Assembly (NCBI GenBank): GCA_023374025.1
Contig: SIJG01000007.1
Span: 229,852 to 293,851 of the forward strand
Direction: 5' to 3'
DNA: 64,000 nucleotides
From: Heterodera schachtii
Taxonomy: Eukaryota > Nematoda > Chromadorea > Rhabditida > Heteroderidae
The translations under genes and the position numbers were made by a program. The notes under the pieces were generated by a model. That model was not told where the DNA came from, did no database searches, and saw nothing but the letters and a program-made list of their open reading frames with translations. Below, in pieces: positions 1 through 10,800 of the stretch. Numbering within the stretch: position 1 is the stretch's first letter; each line of letters begins with the position of its first letter.

Positions 1-154
1 CGATTAGACAATTATCAAAACAGTTATGCATGAAAATTGCGAAAAGTCGAAATTTTTGAAGTTTTTTCTTAATAAAATTTTTTACAGGCTTGAAAAACTT
101 TTCGTTTTTGATAAGGCTAATATCTTCCCACATTTCTAATTGTAAGTCCGTCAT

Positions 155-283
155 TCATTCCCTCTGCATTTTCGCCATCACTTCCTTCAACCAACGAACG
201 GAATCGTTAGTCCCAAATTGAACAGTTGAGGCGAGTTCCTTCTCCGCTGCGCCTCCGGCCAAATGCTTGTGGAACTGCTCAAA
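155..283 (-). CDS. Terminal exon of an unidentified minus-strand gene (partial)
   Basis: Reading the minus strand, an AAG acceptor at 284-285 is followed by 42 codons and a TGA. The peptide begins FEQFHKHLAGG and ends VRWLKEVMAKMQRE, with codon use like the other genes here. I see no matching upstream exon between 283 and the hAT element at 548; the rest may lie beyond that insertion or the exon may be a relic. I do not recognise the family. Phase at the acceptor is assumed to be 0. Confidence 0.4.
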   Translation of the reverse strand, partial: FEQFHKHLAGGAAEKELASTVQFGTNDSVRWLKEVMAKMQRE

Positions 284-344
284 CTTAGCGTGTTTTGTAG
301 AATAATGCTTTGTTTATTCGTGAAAATAATTTTGAATTTCGACT

Positions 345-415
345 TATTGTTCGAATTCGGGTCCGGGATTCGAAATTGATATTATATTCATGATTCGGCG
401 ATCCTGAAAATCCCA
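345..415. repeat. Solo right arm of a foldback MITE family
   Basis: The stretch starting TTGTTCGAATTCGGGTCCGG matches the right arm of the foldback element at 53168-53444 (same order: TTCGAATTCGG, CCGGGATTCGAAATT, an ATGATTCGGCGATC-like end, then an AATCCCATAA-like flank). No left arm is visible upstream, so this is a half copy. Confidence 0.55.
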
Positions 416-547
416 TAAGACATGTTTTTACAAAATTTATGTCAAAATGGTTGTGGCCTAAAAGCTTTTTCCCCGAAAATTAGCTTTTTTCCTATGATGG
501 TTGAATTTGAATTTGTAGACTCAAAAATGCCAAAGTTCACTACTAAC

Positions 548-1502
548 TAGAGTTGGTCGGGACCGGGAAATTTGACAAAAACCGGGACCGGGACTTGCCG
601 GGACCAGAAAAGTCGGGACCGGGACCAAGTTTTTTGACCGGGACCGGGATCGGGACCGCGAGAAAAGCCGGGACCGGGACCAACCGGGAATTTTCCCAAA
701 AGAAAATTTTTTTGAAAAAAAATTTAAAAATTTGAGTGCACTTAGTTACGAAAATTGCCTATATACAAAAATGTACCCATAAAATTTTTTAATTTTCGTT
801 TCGAGGAGGAATTCAAGTAAATTTTTAAAAATTTTCATTTCGCGGGGGGGGGGATCTTGGAATTTTCTGTCCAAAATTCTGGATTTTTTAAATAAATTAA
901 CAATCTTTTAAATCTTTTGCTTTTAAATCGCTGTTTTTGTGGCGCTGTTTTTTCGAGAAAACTTTTTAGGAACATTGGGAGGGGGCGGGGTCCGGCGGTG
1001 CCGATAGGCGCCGCCGGAAAAATTTTTAAATTTTGAATGGAATATGTTAACAGAATTTGCCAAAAAATGACCAAATATTAAGTTAATTTGTGGGTTTTTA
1101 GGCTGTTTAAAAATTTAAAAAAATTTTTAAGTTGAAATATTTTTTATTAATTAAGTTCAATTAAAATAATGGTAAAGAAAATATAAAAAATTTCTTTTCC
1201 ATCGAGGCAATGAACCAAAGAGAAAAATAATGAAAGTGAGAAGGTTTAGCCACTAGACCACAATAACGATGTGAATGAATGCAATAAATGAAATAAATAA
1301 TTTAATGTTTTTTTCTCAAAAATTTCTCCTTCTCACCAATTCCCTTCTCATTTCTCACCCAGACCCCCATTCTTACCAGTGCTTATTTAGTCCCGCCGGG
1401 ACCGGGACTGGCAAAACCGGGACCGGGATTTCTGTTTTTCCAAAAACCGGGACCGGGACCTGAAAAAACCGGGAATTCCCGTCCCGGTCCCGACCAACTC
1501 TA
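548..1502. mobile_element. Non-autonomous hAT element (955 bp) with 8-bp target duplication
   Basis: The element starts TAGAGTTGGTCGGGACCGGG and ends with its reverse complement, terminal inverted repeats of about 21 bp. It is flanked on both sides by the identical octamer CTACTAAC (540-547 and 1503-1510). The 8-bp duplication and the TAGAG start fit the hAT superfamily (YARNG ends). Subterminal zones at 553-695 and 1390-1500 carry many copies of GGGACCGGGA, on the right end also in direct orientation. There is no transposase frame. An internal GC hairpin at 994-1015 is shared with the other hAT elements of this window. Confidence 0.85.
994..1015. repeat. Hairpin core of the hAT MITEs, copy 1
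   Basis: GGCGGTGCC-GATA-GGCGCCGCC: a 9-bp stem with one G-T pair around a GATA loop, followed by GGAAAAATTTTT. Copies lie at 7073-7094 and 34314-34335, and a partial inverted copy at 54321-54336. Confidence 0.8.
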
Positions 1503-1597
1503 CTACTAACATTAAAATATATTTCTTTTAATTTCAAAAAATTATATATAATTTTTTTTTTTACGAAGTTTTAAAAAAGTCAATTCCTTTCCCAAAA

Positions 1598-1791
1598 ATG
1601 ATGCGCCCCCCATTAAAAACAAATCAAAGGCGCGCCGCCGCTGCGTTGGGTAGGGCTACTTTGATCGCAAATGCCCGTATGCAGAATGCACTTATGCAGG
1701 CCTTGGAAAGTTTTATGGATCGGAACGTCCCTATTAGAAAGGGTGATCCAAAAGAGGTGGCAATAACTTATCATTTGGCAAATTTGGTGAG
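1598..1791 (+). CDS. Candidate upstream exon, unplaced
   Basis: An open frame from ATG 1598 encodes an Ala/Arg/Met-rich helix-like segment (RRAAAALGRATLIANARMQ). A donor at 1792 (GAG|GTACAC) would join, in phase, an exon starting at 1862 that runs in the same frame as the SWIB gene's ATG at 2028. It could therefore be a 5' extension of the SWIB gene. The SWIB start at 2028 also directly follows a good TTTTCAG acceptor, which fits SL trans-splicing without this exon. I do not recognise the peptide. Confidence 0.3.
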
Positions 1792-2027
1792 GTACACACA
1801 TTCTTCAATTTATCCCAATTTAAGTATTTAACTCCAAAAAAAAGAAATGGCACTTCGCTAGCCAAATGAACAACTCTTTAAATGGGTCCGTTAGTGGCCA
1901 CGACCACTCTTCTGGGCAGAATTACATAGTACATGACAATGTTTCGAGGAGCCTAACGCGAAATTTTAAAAAATTTTGCCATTATAAAATTCTTAAAAAG
2001 TTGTCAAAAATAGTCTTGCATTTTCAG

Positions 2028-3566
2028 ATGGCTCTATTGCCTGTTAGCGTTATTGATGCAGAAAAGGAAATTAAAACACAGATTGCCGAGAAGGGTCTTA
2101 ATGTCATTACGAGTAAAATGATCCGCAAACATTTGGAGGTGTGTTTCAATGTTAGTCAACTAAAACTGACTTTTCTAAAATTTTTGAACTTTCTGAATAA
2201 ATTGATTTTTTAGGCAAAATTCAACTGTCATTTGGATGGGTTTAAAAATGAGATTGACCATATCATTGGATCATGTGTTTCTGAGAGTAATGCCAGTTCA
2301 AATGCGACCAAAGTGCAAAGCCCCGCGAGTGACTCATCAGAATCCGACTTTGATCTTCCTTCGACAACTTCGAATTCCAATGGCGGAAAGAAAAAAACGA
2401 ATGGAGGCGCCAAGCGGCGACGAACGCAAACGGCGGACGAAGCGGAGGCCGAGGATTTGGCCACGGCAGTGAAACGGCGTCGTTCGGCAAATCAATCGGC
2501 GCCAAAGAAACGCACACAAAAAACGAAAGATGTGGACAAAACGGGAAATCGGAAGAGGAACTCCGCATTCTCCAAGTATTTTCATCTTTTAGGTCTTTTG
2601 TGATGCCACTTGTTTAGAATTTGTCTGATTTCCGCTGAACTTTCCACGCTTCTCGGCAAGCAGTACATGCGGCGGTCGGACGTTGTCAAGGAAATGTGGG
2701 CATATTTCCGCAGCAACAATTTATTGGACCCAAAAAACAAACAATTCGTAATTTTGGACGAACCATTGAAGCGGGTGTTTGGACAGAAAACGCGAATCAA
2801 AGTGAGGTTAATCAATTGGACAGTTGATGTGTTTTATGTGCCTTCCAAGGGAATTTGTGAAATGTTTCATTGGACCGATTTCGATACGTTTTCTTTTTAA
2901 TTCGAAATTACTCTTCAAAACTATTGAAATCGCTGGATTTCAACCTATGCCGGCTTTTTTTATTTTAACGTTTCCCTGCTTTTAATGACATTTTTCGCAG
3001 GCGTTTGGAATGATGTCCGAACTTAAAAAATATGTCAAAGATGTGGCGATGCTCGACGATGCGGCCAGGGCGAAAGCGGAGGCGGACATTGCCGAAATAT
3101 TGGCACGGGAAGAAGCCAACAACGAATTGGTCAAGGTGAGACTGAAGTAAATTTTAATGAATAATTTGTAGGGTTGTCTGAGGCAACTGCTAAAAATATT
3201 TAAGTAATAATTTCTTAAAAAACTTGATATTTGTTTTATTTGATAAACACATTGGTCACCAAATATCACCTTTCTAGAAAAATTCATTGGATTTGACACT
3301 TATTTTAGGACGAAGTCGAGGAGGAGCAGGGAATGACGACAGCCAACCATTCGGATGGCACTGCTGGCAATTCGGGCGCAAACAGTTCACTGTCAAAAAG
3401 TTGTGCTGCTGACCCAACGGACGGAGCAGTTCAGCCAGTGAAGACAGAACACGAAACGGCAATAAAACAGGAAATGGTTGGGCAAAGCAACGCATCCGAC
3501 GAATCATCGGAGGAGGAGGGGGAGGACAGTGCGGACGACTCATCGCAGGACAGTGACAGTGACTGA
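2028..3566 (+). CDS. DEK_C / SWIB-MDM2 domain chromatin protein (UAF30-like)
   Basis: Five exons in consistent phase: 2028-2138, 2214-2575, 2618-2801, 3001-3135, 3309-3566. Residues about 1-60 form a DEK_C domain (SKMIRKHLE|AKFNCHLDGFKNEI, spliced within the domain). A basic Ser/Lys/Arg-rich linker with nuclear-localisation-like clusters follows. The SWIB domain (about residues 155-235) is split over three exons: ICLISAELSTLLGKQYMRRS, DVVKEMWAYFRSNNLLDPKN, KRVFGQKTRIK and then AFGMMSELKKYVKD. The C-terminus is acidic (SSEEEGEDSADDSS). This order matches yeast Uaf30 and eukaryotic SWIB proteins that act in the nucleus in rRNA transcription or chromatin remodelling; the exact role here is inferred. 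The start follows TTTTCAG, a likely trans-splice acceptor. It is the first of three close plus-strand genes. Confidence 0.92.
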
Positions 3567-3849
3567 CTGACCACGGACGGACTGATTTGAGACAGAAAGT
3601 CCGCGGACTTGTGATTGATATTTGACCGATCAAAATGTTGTTGTGTTCTCTGATGTTTTGTCGATCTTTCTTTTTTTGTTTCACTGGTACCGATACTCCA
3701 TTCTCTCCGTTTAATTTCTGTTTTTCATTGTTTCTTTGTTCCTTTATATTTTTATGACATTGTTCTTGTCTTATTCGTATTATCAAAAATTGCTTATCAA
3801 TGCGCATTTTCAGTGATCGTTTGCTCTGAAAATTGTTATTTTTTTAACA

Positions 3850-3855
3850 AATAAA
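3850..3855 (+). terminator. Poly(A) signal of the SWIB gene
   Basis: AATAAA about 285 bases after the SWIB stop codon and before the next gene at 3984. Confidence 0.5.
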
Positions 3856-3983
3856 TTTTTGTTTTTAATACTTAATTTATTTTCAAATTGTAAAAGTTAA
3901 TTAGGTGTTTAATTATCTCATTTTCCTCTGTTTCCATTTCACTTTTCATTATTCGGTTTTAACCCTTTAAGCGTGCCATTGAA

Positions 3984-4846
3984 ATGAACGAACTTTCCAC
4001 GCTCGCTTGGTACCCGGCGGCCGAATTTTTGGAATTTGAGCGAATCAACAAAGCGTATTCGTTCGACGTCCCCGCCTTTTCTGTGGACACTTCGACAACG
4101 GATGGGCCGAAGTACACACAAATTATGAACGCACTGTCGGAACAATTGCAACAGCACGTGGCCAAGGCGAATTTGCTGATTTCTCTCAACGAGAAAATCC
4201 CACAATTCGATGTTGAAGTTGAGGTCGGTTGAGCATCCGTTCAAAAAACGTCGAAAGTTGCTTTTTAGAATTAAGATTTTTGGCGAATGCTAAAATGAAT
4301 AATCGGCAATTCGTTTTTCTAATTCCCAAAAGCCATACTCACAAATTGGCGGAAATAACCAAATAAACCGAAAATTGAAATGTAAGATTTTATGAGATGA
4401 ACGGACAGATAACGAAACTAAAATGTAAACATTAAAAATAATCTTTTAAACGCCTTTTCCCTTTATTTCGAGCACTTTTTTGAGTTTCAAAAAGCATTTG
4501 CGCAAATGTCAACAAAAAACCTTTTGTTAAGGAAATGATGCGCATTGCAATTGGCCGTACGCAATTGCTGCTGAACAAACGGATGAAGCAATTTCGGGAA
4601 CATTTGAGCCGTCATTTGGTAGAGAGAACGACAGCGTTTACGGCACGACAATTGTCATTTTTACAGAAACCAATTCCTGGCCAAAAAGTGACCAAATTGA
4701 ACGATTTGCACGCTCTTTGGGTGCTGATCGACATGCAATTGGATGACATCCGATCCATTTTCAACTCCATCGAGCAGTTCCGTCTTCGCTGTTGGGCTGT
4801 CGCTGAACCAAAGGCCGCCGCGACTGCCGCTTCTTCTGGCAATTAA
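3984..4846 (+). CDS. Short DLGAP/GKAP-family protein
   Basis: Two exons, 3984-4223 and 4532-4846, joined in phase 0, give 184 aa. The second half matches the C-terminal GKAP homology region of disks-large-associated proteins: MMRIAIGRTQLLLNKRMKQF corresponds to the RSAVGSAQLLMSQK-type helix, and LHALWVLIDMQLDDIRSIFN to the FWDLLQLSIEDV-type helix ending in an aromatic W. Family members scaffold PSD-95/DLG or, as HURP/DLGAP5, bind spindle microtubules. The long N-terminal parts of vertebrate DLGAPs are absent and there is room only from 3567, so the gene is either a minimal member or lacks upstream exons. A TTTAAG acceptor sits 15 bases before the ATG. It lies 417 bases after the SWIB stop and 151 before the next start, spacing compatible with an operon. 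Confidence 0.82.
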
Positions 4847-4997
4847 TTAATCCTCAGTCTTTCATCATACGCATATTTTTGTTTTTAAAGTGCCTTCAAT
4901 TTTTGAAATGTATTGAACTTTTTACTAGTACAAATGGAATGGAATATAAATTTTTGGTTTTATTTGATTTGATCAATTGATGAACTGAGTTGGTCGG

Positions 4998-6655
4998 ATG
5001 GCGACTTTCCTTCCCTTTCCCTCCATTCATTCATTTAATCCGATGATTTTGCCATATTTTTGTGCTATCCGTATGAATCCGATCAGCATAAGCACCGTCG
5101 AGTACAGGCCACAGAATGAGGACGAAGCGCGAAAGGAAGTGCCAAGCGGCGGTGGAGTGGCCTTTGGCACTGTTGCTGATCAGCGGACGGCACAGCTGAC
5201 GCCGAAAGGCACTGGTCAATGGTCGACAACAGAAGTGCCGTCCTCTTTTGCCATCGCAAACTCCGACACGGCAGCCGATGCTTCTGCGGCGGCTGCGTCC
5301 GTCGCCCCATTACCAATTGCTCCGTCGTTCAAAACGTTTGTTGCCCGAAGCAATGCGCGAAGTGCAGGCGGAGTGATCAAATCAAAGCGCGTTTTTAAGG
5401 TGATTGGCAGAGAAAAAACCCATTAATTGATCGAAATAGATGCATACGTTTTTGTTAGAAAATCAGTTTTTTATTTTTTGCTTCATTTCCATTTTTGTTT
5501 ATCCTTTCGCTTTGTGCCTTCTTCCCCACCCCTCCACTTCCGTTTCATTGTCAGGTGATCATCATCGGAGATGCCGGCGTTGGCAAGACGTGTCTCAGCT
5601 ACCGTTTCTGTAACGGCCGTTTCCCCGGGCCCACCGAGGCGACCATTGGCGTCGATTTTCGCGAGCGTTCGCTGCTCATCGACGACGAACTGATCCGTGT
5701 TCAGTTGGTCAGTGTCCGCACTGTTTTTTGAATGCCCACACTTTGGCGTTTCCGTTGCCCTTTCAGTGGGACACCGCTGGCCAGGAGCGCTACCGCCAGT
5801 CCATCGTGGCTCACTATTATCGGAATGTGAACGCGGTGGTGTTCGTCTACGATGTGTTCGACCCAAAGTCGTTTCGGTCGCTGCCCGCGTGGATCGACGA
5901 GTGTCGCAAGCACGCGCTGACCGCCTCGGACGACACGCCGCACATTCTGATAGGCAATAAATGCGACTTGCACAAGAAAGGGGCCAACGATGCGACGGCC
6001 GCGGAACGGACGACGGCGCAACGAGTGAAGACGGACCAAGCGCAGGTGGCCGGGCCGGGAGAGAGGGGGCAACTTTACCCTCACCCGAAGGACTCCCGGA
6101 CCTTTTTTAATATTTCTATAATTTAAAAAGCAAGTATTTTGTGGTAAATTTCTGGGTTTAAAAAGTGAGTTCCAAATTTGCAAAATATCTGCGTTTCATT
6201 TGAATTTTTGATGGGTTAGACCAAGGGAGGGGTGGGCTGATGGTTAAAGCCCACCCCTTCCGAAATCCAGAAAAGTAAAAAAATAAGGATTTTTAGACGC
6301 CACCGGAGAAAAATTTTGGGATTTAATGAATTTTGCTTAGGATTGTTTAAATGTTTCCCCTTCTCTTCGACATGTGTGATTCGAATCTTTGCACAATTGG
6401 ATTTAACAAAAGGTTTTTGCTGACGAGAATGACATGGCGCTGTTCGAAACTTCGGCGCTGGCCGACTCGGAGGCGGACCACGTGGAGTCCATCTTTCTGA
6501 CACTTGTGCACAAACTGCGCCAGAGCAAGCCGATGCATGTCCAGTCGACGGAGGAGCGCAGTCGTAGGGAACAGCAGCAGCAGAAAATCCTTTTGAAGGC
6601 GGACGAAGCGGCCAAATTGGCGACGGACGGAGACGGCGGAGGGATGTGTTGCTGA
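4998..6655 (+). CDS. rab-33: RAB33 small GTPase with long N-terminal extension
   Basis: Four exons in phase 0: 4998-5399, 5555-5707, 5767-6045, 6413-6655; 358 aa from ATG 4998, or 333 aa from ATG 5073. All GTPase motifs are intact: P-loop GDAGVGKT, switch [19 protein letters not shown] and ETSA. The segment [19 protein letters not shown] and the WIDEC, DHVESIF and HKLRQSKP blocks identify the Rab33 group, which regulates Golgi and autophagosome traffic. The protein ends MCC, a geranylgeranylation site. Unlike the roughly 35-residue N-terminus of human Rab33, about 110-134 low-complexity residues (Ala/Ser/Thr) precede the GTPase fold. The 367-bp last intron is A/T rich with pyrimidine runs. 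Third gene of the possible SWIB-GKAP-RAB33 operon. Start choice is uncertain; the GTPase call is firm. Confidence 0.94.
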
Positions 6656-6890
6656 TGAGAAAAACGGATAATTATTGGGGGGGGAGGGGTCGAATTATTG
6701 CTGTTGTATTGTGGAGGTGAAATGTGATGGATGGGCCAACCCCAAAAAAGGCGGAGGGAAAATTCGAAAATGGGAACAATCCCAATAATAGGCAAATCAA
6801 AAAACATTTTCATAATTGGCCAATGACACTTTCAATTGGCCATGTCCAAGGAATTGTTTCACTTTTTCTGGTGTTAAAATCATACATGTA

Positions 6891-7317
6891 CAAGGGGTGT
6901 CTCAGCCCAAGGACCATACGACGGACGATTGGGACAGGGGGGGTGTCTCGGGACCGATTTTTCATACGAAGGTCCACATTTTTCTCCGACGACCTTTTTT
7001 TTTTTTTTGCTTTTAAAAACCATTTTTTTCGGCGCGCTTTTTCCAAAAAAAATTTTCGGGAACAGGGGGGCCGGCGGTGCCGATAGGCGCCGCCGAAAAT
7101 TTTTTTTGAATTTTGTATGAATTTCGCTAAGAAAATTGTGCAAATTTTTAATTTTCCTCCTTTGTTAACGCCCCCCCCCCCCCCCCCTCCACGACGGCCC
7201 ACCCGCTCCACGACGGACGCCCCCTCCCTTTTTTACAGCCGCCCCCCTTACGACGAACGAGGGGGGGTGTCCGAGGCCTCTTACGACGAGGGGGGGGGGG
7301 TGTCGAGACACCCCTTG
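6891..7317. mobile_element. hAT MITE with palindromic 8-bp target duplication
   Basis: Ends CAAGGGGTGTCTC and GAGACACCCCTTG, flanked by TACATGTA on both sides (6883-6890, 7318-7325). CAAGG fits the hAT YARNG rule. Outside this, GTTAAAAT occurs again directly on both sides (6873-6880, 7328-7335), giving nested duplications. The interior has a C-run, GGGGTGTC motifs and the hairpin core at 7073-7094; no coding capacity. Confidence 0.82.
7073..7094. repeat. Hairpin core of the hAT MITEs, copy 2
   Basis: Same 22-bp hairpin as at 994-1015, followed by GAAAATTTTTTTTGAATTTT and a CTAAGAAAATTG tail that also follows copy 3. Confidence 0.8.
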
Positions 7318-7700
7318 TACATGTATGGTTAAAATGGCAATTTTTCCTTTGCCCCCATCACTTTTTTTAACTGTGATTTGTTTATCTGATTTAATTTGTA
7401 AATGCGTTGCCCTATTTTATCCATTTGTTTATTTATTGTTGTGATTTGTGTTACATAAATTATATACATTTTAATGAACAAAATAAAACGAATGGGCGAC
7501 GAATTGTAAAGGCACACAAAAAAAGCAATTGAAAAGAAACATCAAAAATATGTTTTGGTTTTCACTGATCGGCGGAACCGCCAAAAAGAAATTACTAATT
7601 GGAAAAGTAAAAATGGGCAAATTCAAAAAGTGAGATCATTAGTAGTCGGCGGATGCGCAATTGGCTAACATTTGGAAAACAAATTGTCAAAATGTCCCCG

Positions 7701-7819
7701 CGGTAATCCTTCGGAATTGTAGCTTTAGAATGAGGCATTAGGTGTATGGGAAAGCCAAAATTTTAGACAACAAAAATTTTCAAAAAAACGGTCGGGACAC
7801 CAATTCCGAAGGATTACCG
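7701..7819. repeat. Short inverted repeat with 19-bp arms
   Basis: CGGTAATCCTTCGGAATTG at 7701-7719 is exactly inverted at 7801-7819; the outer flanks CCCCG and CCCCG are similar. It lies just downstream of the minus-strand membrane-protein gene's stop. A small MITE or a hairpin remnant; no clear target duplication was identified. Confidence 0.6.
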
Positions 7820-7862
7820 TCCCCGCTTCACTCGGACTCATTTTTCTGTGCTTTTCCATCGC

Positions 7863-10800
7863 TTAAACAGAGTCCAATCCGCTGTCGTCGTGCCTCGTCG
7901 AGTCGGAGGAGGAGGAAGTGTTGGGCGAAGTGAATGTCGTCGTCGTCTTTTCGCCATGTTTTGGCTGTGCGTGCCGTACCGACAGAAGCGCAATGGGCGG
8001 CGGAGGGGGCGGCTGATTCGGCACCATCGTTGCCCTGGCACCGAACGATGATGACTGATCAGCAGTGATCGCTGCTGCCCTTCCGCCGATCGAATGTTTT
8101 TGCTGATCAGCTGTTGGCATTGTGCCGTAAAATTGCGATTGTTGGCTGTGGGCTGCCGCCGTTCTCTGCGAGCACATCATTCCCATCATCGGCGACTTCG
8201 TTTGGGCGGCGACGACGGCACTGCCCAAATTGGCACAAGTTGCGTATTTGCCACTGCTGGTGTCGCATGGAAAGGACGAATGGTCGTAGGGCGAGGGACG
8301 CTGCAGCGGCGTGGGAGGGTGCCGAAATTTCCACGCCGCATCGGCCGCTTGAAGCGGTGCCGGCGGCGCCACGCCGCAGGCACTGCCGTTGCCGTCGAAC
8401 AGCCATTGGCGCGGCACCAAGCAGTACTTGTTGTCCCAAGGGGTGTCGTACCTGCTGGACAAAACGATGGAAAGAAATGTTTTTTTGTCTTTAGTTGGCA
8501 ATTGGTCCCTCAAATTGAAGGGATGAACGAGCGAAGAGAAATGAAATGGGCGTAATTATGTCACAACGCGCGCAATTCGTTCGACAAGGTCACCTCTCCC
8601 CCCGTCCAACGCCAATTTCCAATTAGTTTTTTGTCTTTCACTCCTCGAGATGTTATCTCACTCACCCACTCCCGCTAAACCCTCCAATTTGTCTCCGATT
8701 TCTCACTGTCCATTTCATCGGGACCACTGACCCACCGGTGGCATCAATTTTATGTCATTTTTTGCACCCATATTTCTCCTCCCAAATCTTATCCCCCCCC
8801 CCCCCCCCTCTTTCCGGTCCCCATGTCGCACACTCCCTTCTTTTTGCACCTATCCCTTCCCCCACCCTTAACATTGTCCCCATGTCGTTCCTCGCTTCTC
8901 CCACCTCTCTTCCTCCTCGTGCTCCTCCCCTCCGGCAATCCTCCGACTCGCTCCCCCGTACACAATCATCGTCTGCTGCTGTTCGCTGCTGCTCTCCCCG
9001 TCTTGCTGAGGGATGGGCATTGGCTGCTGTGCCCTGGGCGGACTAAGCAGCTTCCTCGCCCGCTTCTTCCCCTCTCGTGCCTTCCTCCCCGCATCATCGA
9101 AAGCGTCGACGAAACGCCTCCGGCGCCTTTTCCCCCGCCGCTTTCTCTCCGCCCTCCACCCGTCTTTTTGTTCTGCTGTTTTTTATTTTGGCGATGACGC
9201 CGTTGGGCAACAAAAACTGCGCAAAGGCCTTAAAATGAACAAAATGCCAAAGGAAAATTATGCCAATTTTAAGTGCAAAAATTACCGGTGAAAGCGAAAA
9301 CAACGGCACCACTCAGTGCCAAAATGACAATGTTATGCAGCAAAAGGAGCGAGTCGGCGCTGTTCAGCTGTTGCTGCTGTTGGGCATCATTTCCTCGCCC
9401 GTCGGCACCCTTTGGGGGGGGGGGGGGAGAATTAGGCAAGGAAAAGTGATTGGTGGCAAAAATCACATATAAAAATCTGGTCGTAGATCCACCTAACAGT
9501 TGATCACTGATAGTATACCTATCCGCCCCTCTCCCTTCTCTGGTTTTCGAATCAGCTGCTGATAATTTCTTAATTTTGTGCTCTCTAATTCATCTTCCTG
9601 ATCACGCCTAATCAGTCTGATCATCCCTTTTCCTCATCTTCTTATCGATTGATTTTTCTCCAACTGATCATTGAACACTCTGCTGCTGCTTCACGTCGTT
9701 CTCCCGTTCCTCACCTGCTGGGTGCCTCCCTCTGTTCCGTCCACGTGAATGTGCACATTTGGATCCGGACACCATGGACATCGGCTGAGATGGGCACGGA
9801 CGGCCAACGTGGCATTGAAGCAACGGCCGCGCATCTCCACGACCATTTGTTGAGCAAAGTGCTGCCCATTGTCAGCAGTGAGGGACGGCGGAGAGGGCGC
9901 GGACGGCGGGCGCGGGGAAAGCGCAGCGGCGCCGTCTCTCCGCTTCGCCCGAACGATGCTGGCGATGTTGGCATTGTTGTTGTGCTGAAAGGTGGTGGAA
10001 TAAAGGGATTTTGTTTTGGATACGAAGACACGAAAAAGGGGAGGAATAGAGATATTATTAGCAAATAGAAAGGAAAGGGGGGGGGGGAAAGAAGGGAGGA
10101 ATGGATGACCGGGGAAGAACAATGACAGAAAAGAAGAAAAGTGAGACTCCGCGGGGAGCGAATGAATGGAGAGCAATGGAAGCGAGTCGAGAAAAGTAAG
10201 GGGGAGACGAGAGGGAGAAGGATGATGACCCATCCCCCGGGGGGACAATGACGGAAAGTGAGGCGGGGAAAGGGGGGGGGGGAAATGCAACACCCAAAAC
10301 TGCTGAAGATGTTTGATGGGGAAGGAGTTTGTTCCTTCTATCAGCAGCAGCAGGTGGTTGTTGTTGTTATTGTTGAGGGCAAACAAACAAATAGCTCGAA
10401 ATGCTTTTCATATTTTGGGGACAATTACAAATGCACATATTATCCCCTTATAAGCGGAGGGTACGGTAACAAAGAGTACGGTATAAATGATCCAATGCTT
10501 GGCAGAGTAATATTTGAAATCTTGTATGGCATATGGCCATCAGATTAGCCTATCATTTTTATCTCTCTGCTAATAATTCGACTAATTAAATTAATTAATG
10601 ATTGTGTCCGATCCGGTCGGCAATTGTTTTTCTGATCACTCATACACTGATCAGTTTTGTCCCCCCCCCCAATTTGCTCACCATCACTGTCCGTCTGACC
10701 ATCGCTTCTTGGAACACGCGTCGTGCCGATGTTTCATCGCATACGCGGGCAAAGCCAAAGGAAGGATCAATGCCCGCAATTTGACATGCAACGGACACAT

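Noticed and set aside
553..735. GTGTG/GPG-rich 60-codon frame
   Set aside because: It is a translation of the GGGACC subterminal repeats of the hAT element.
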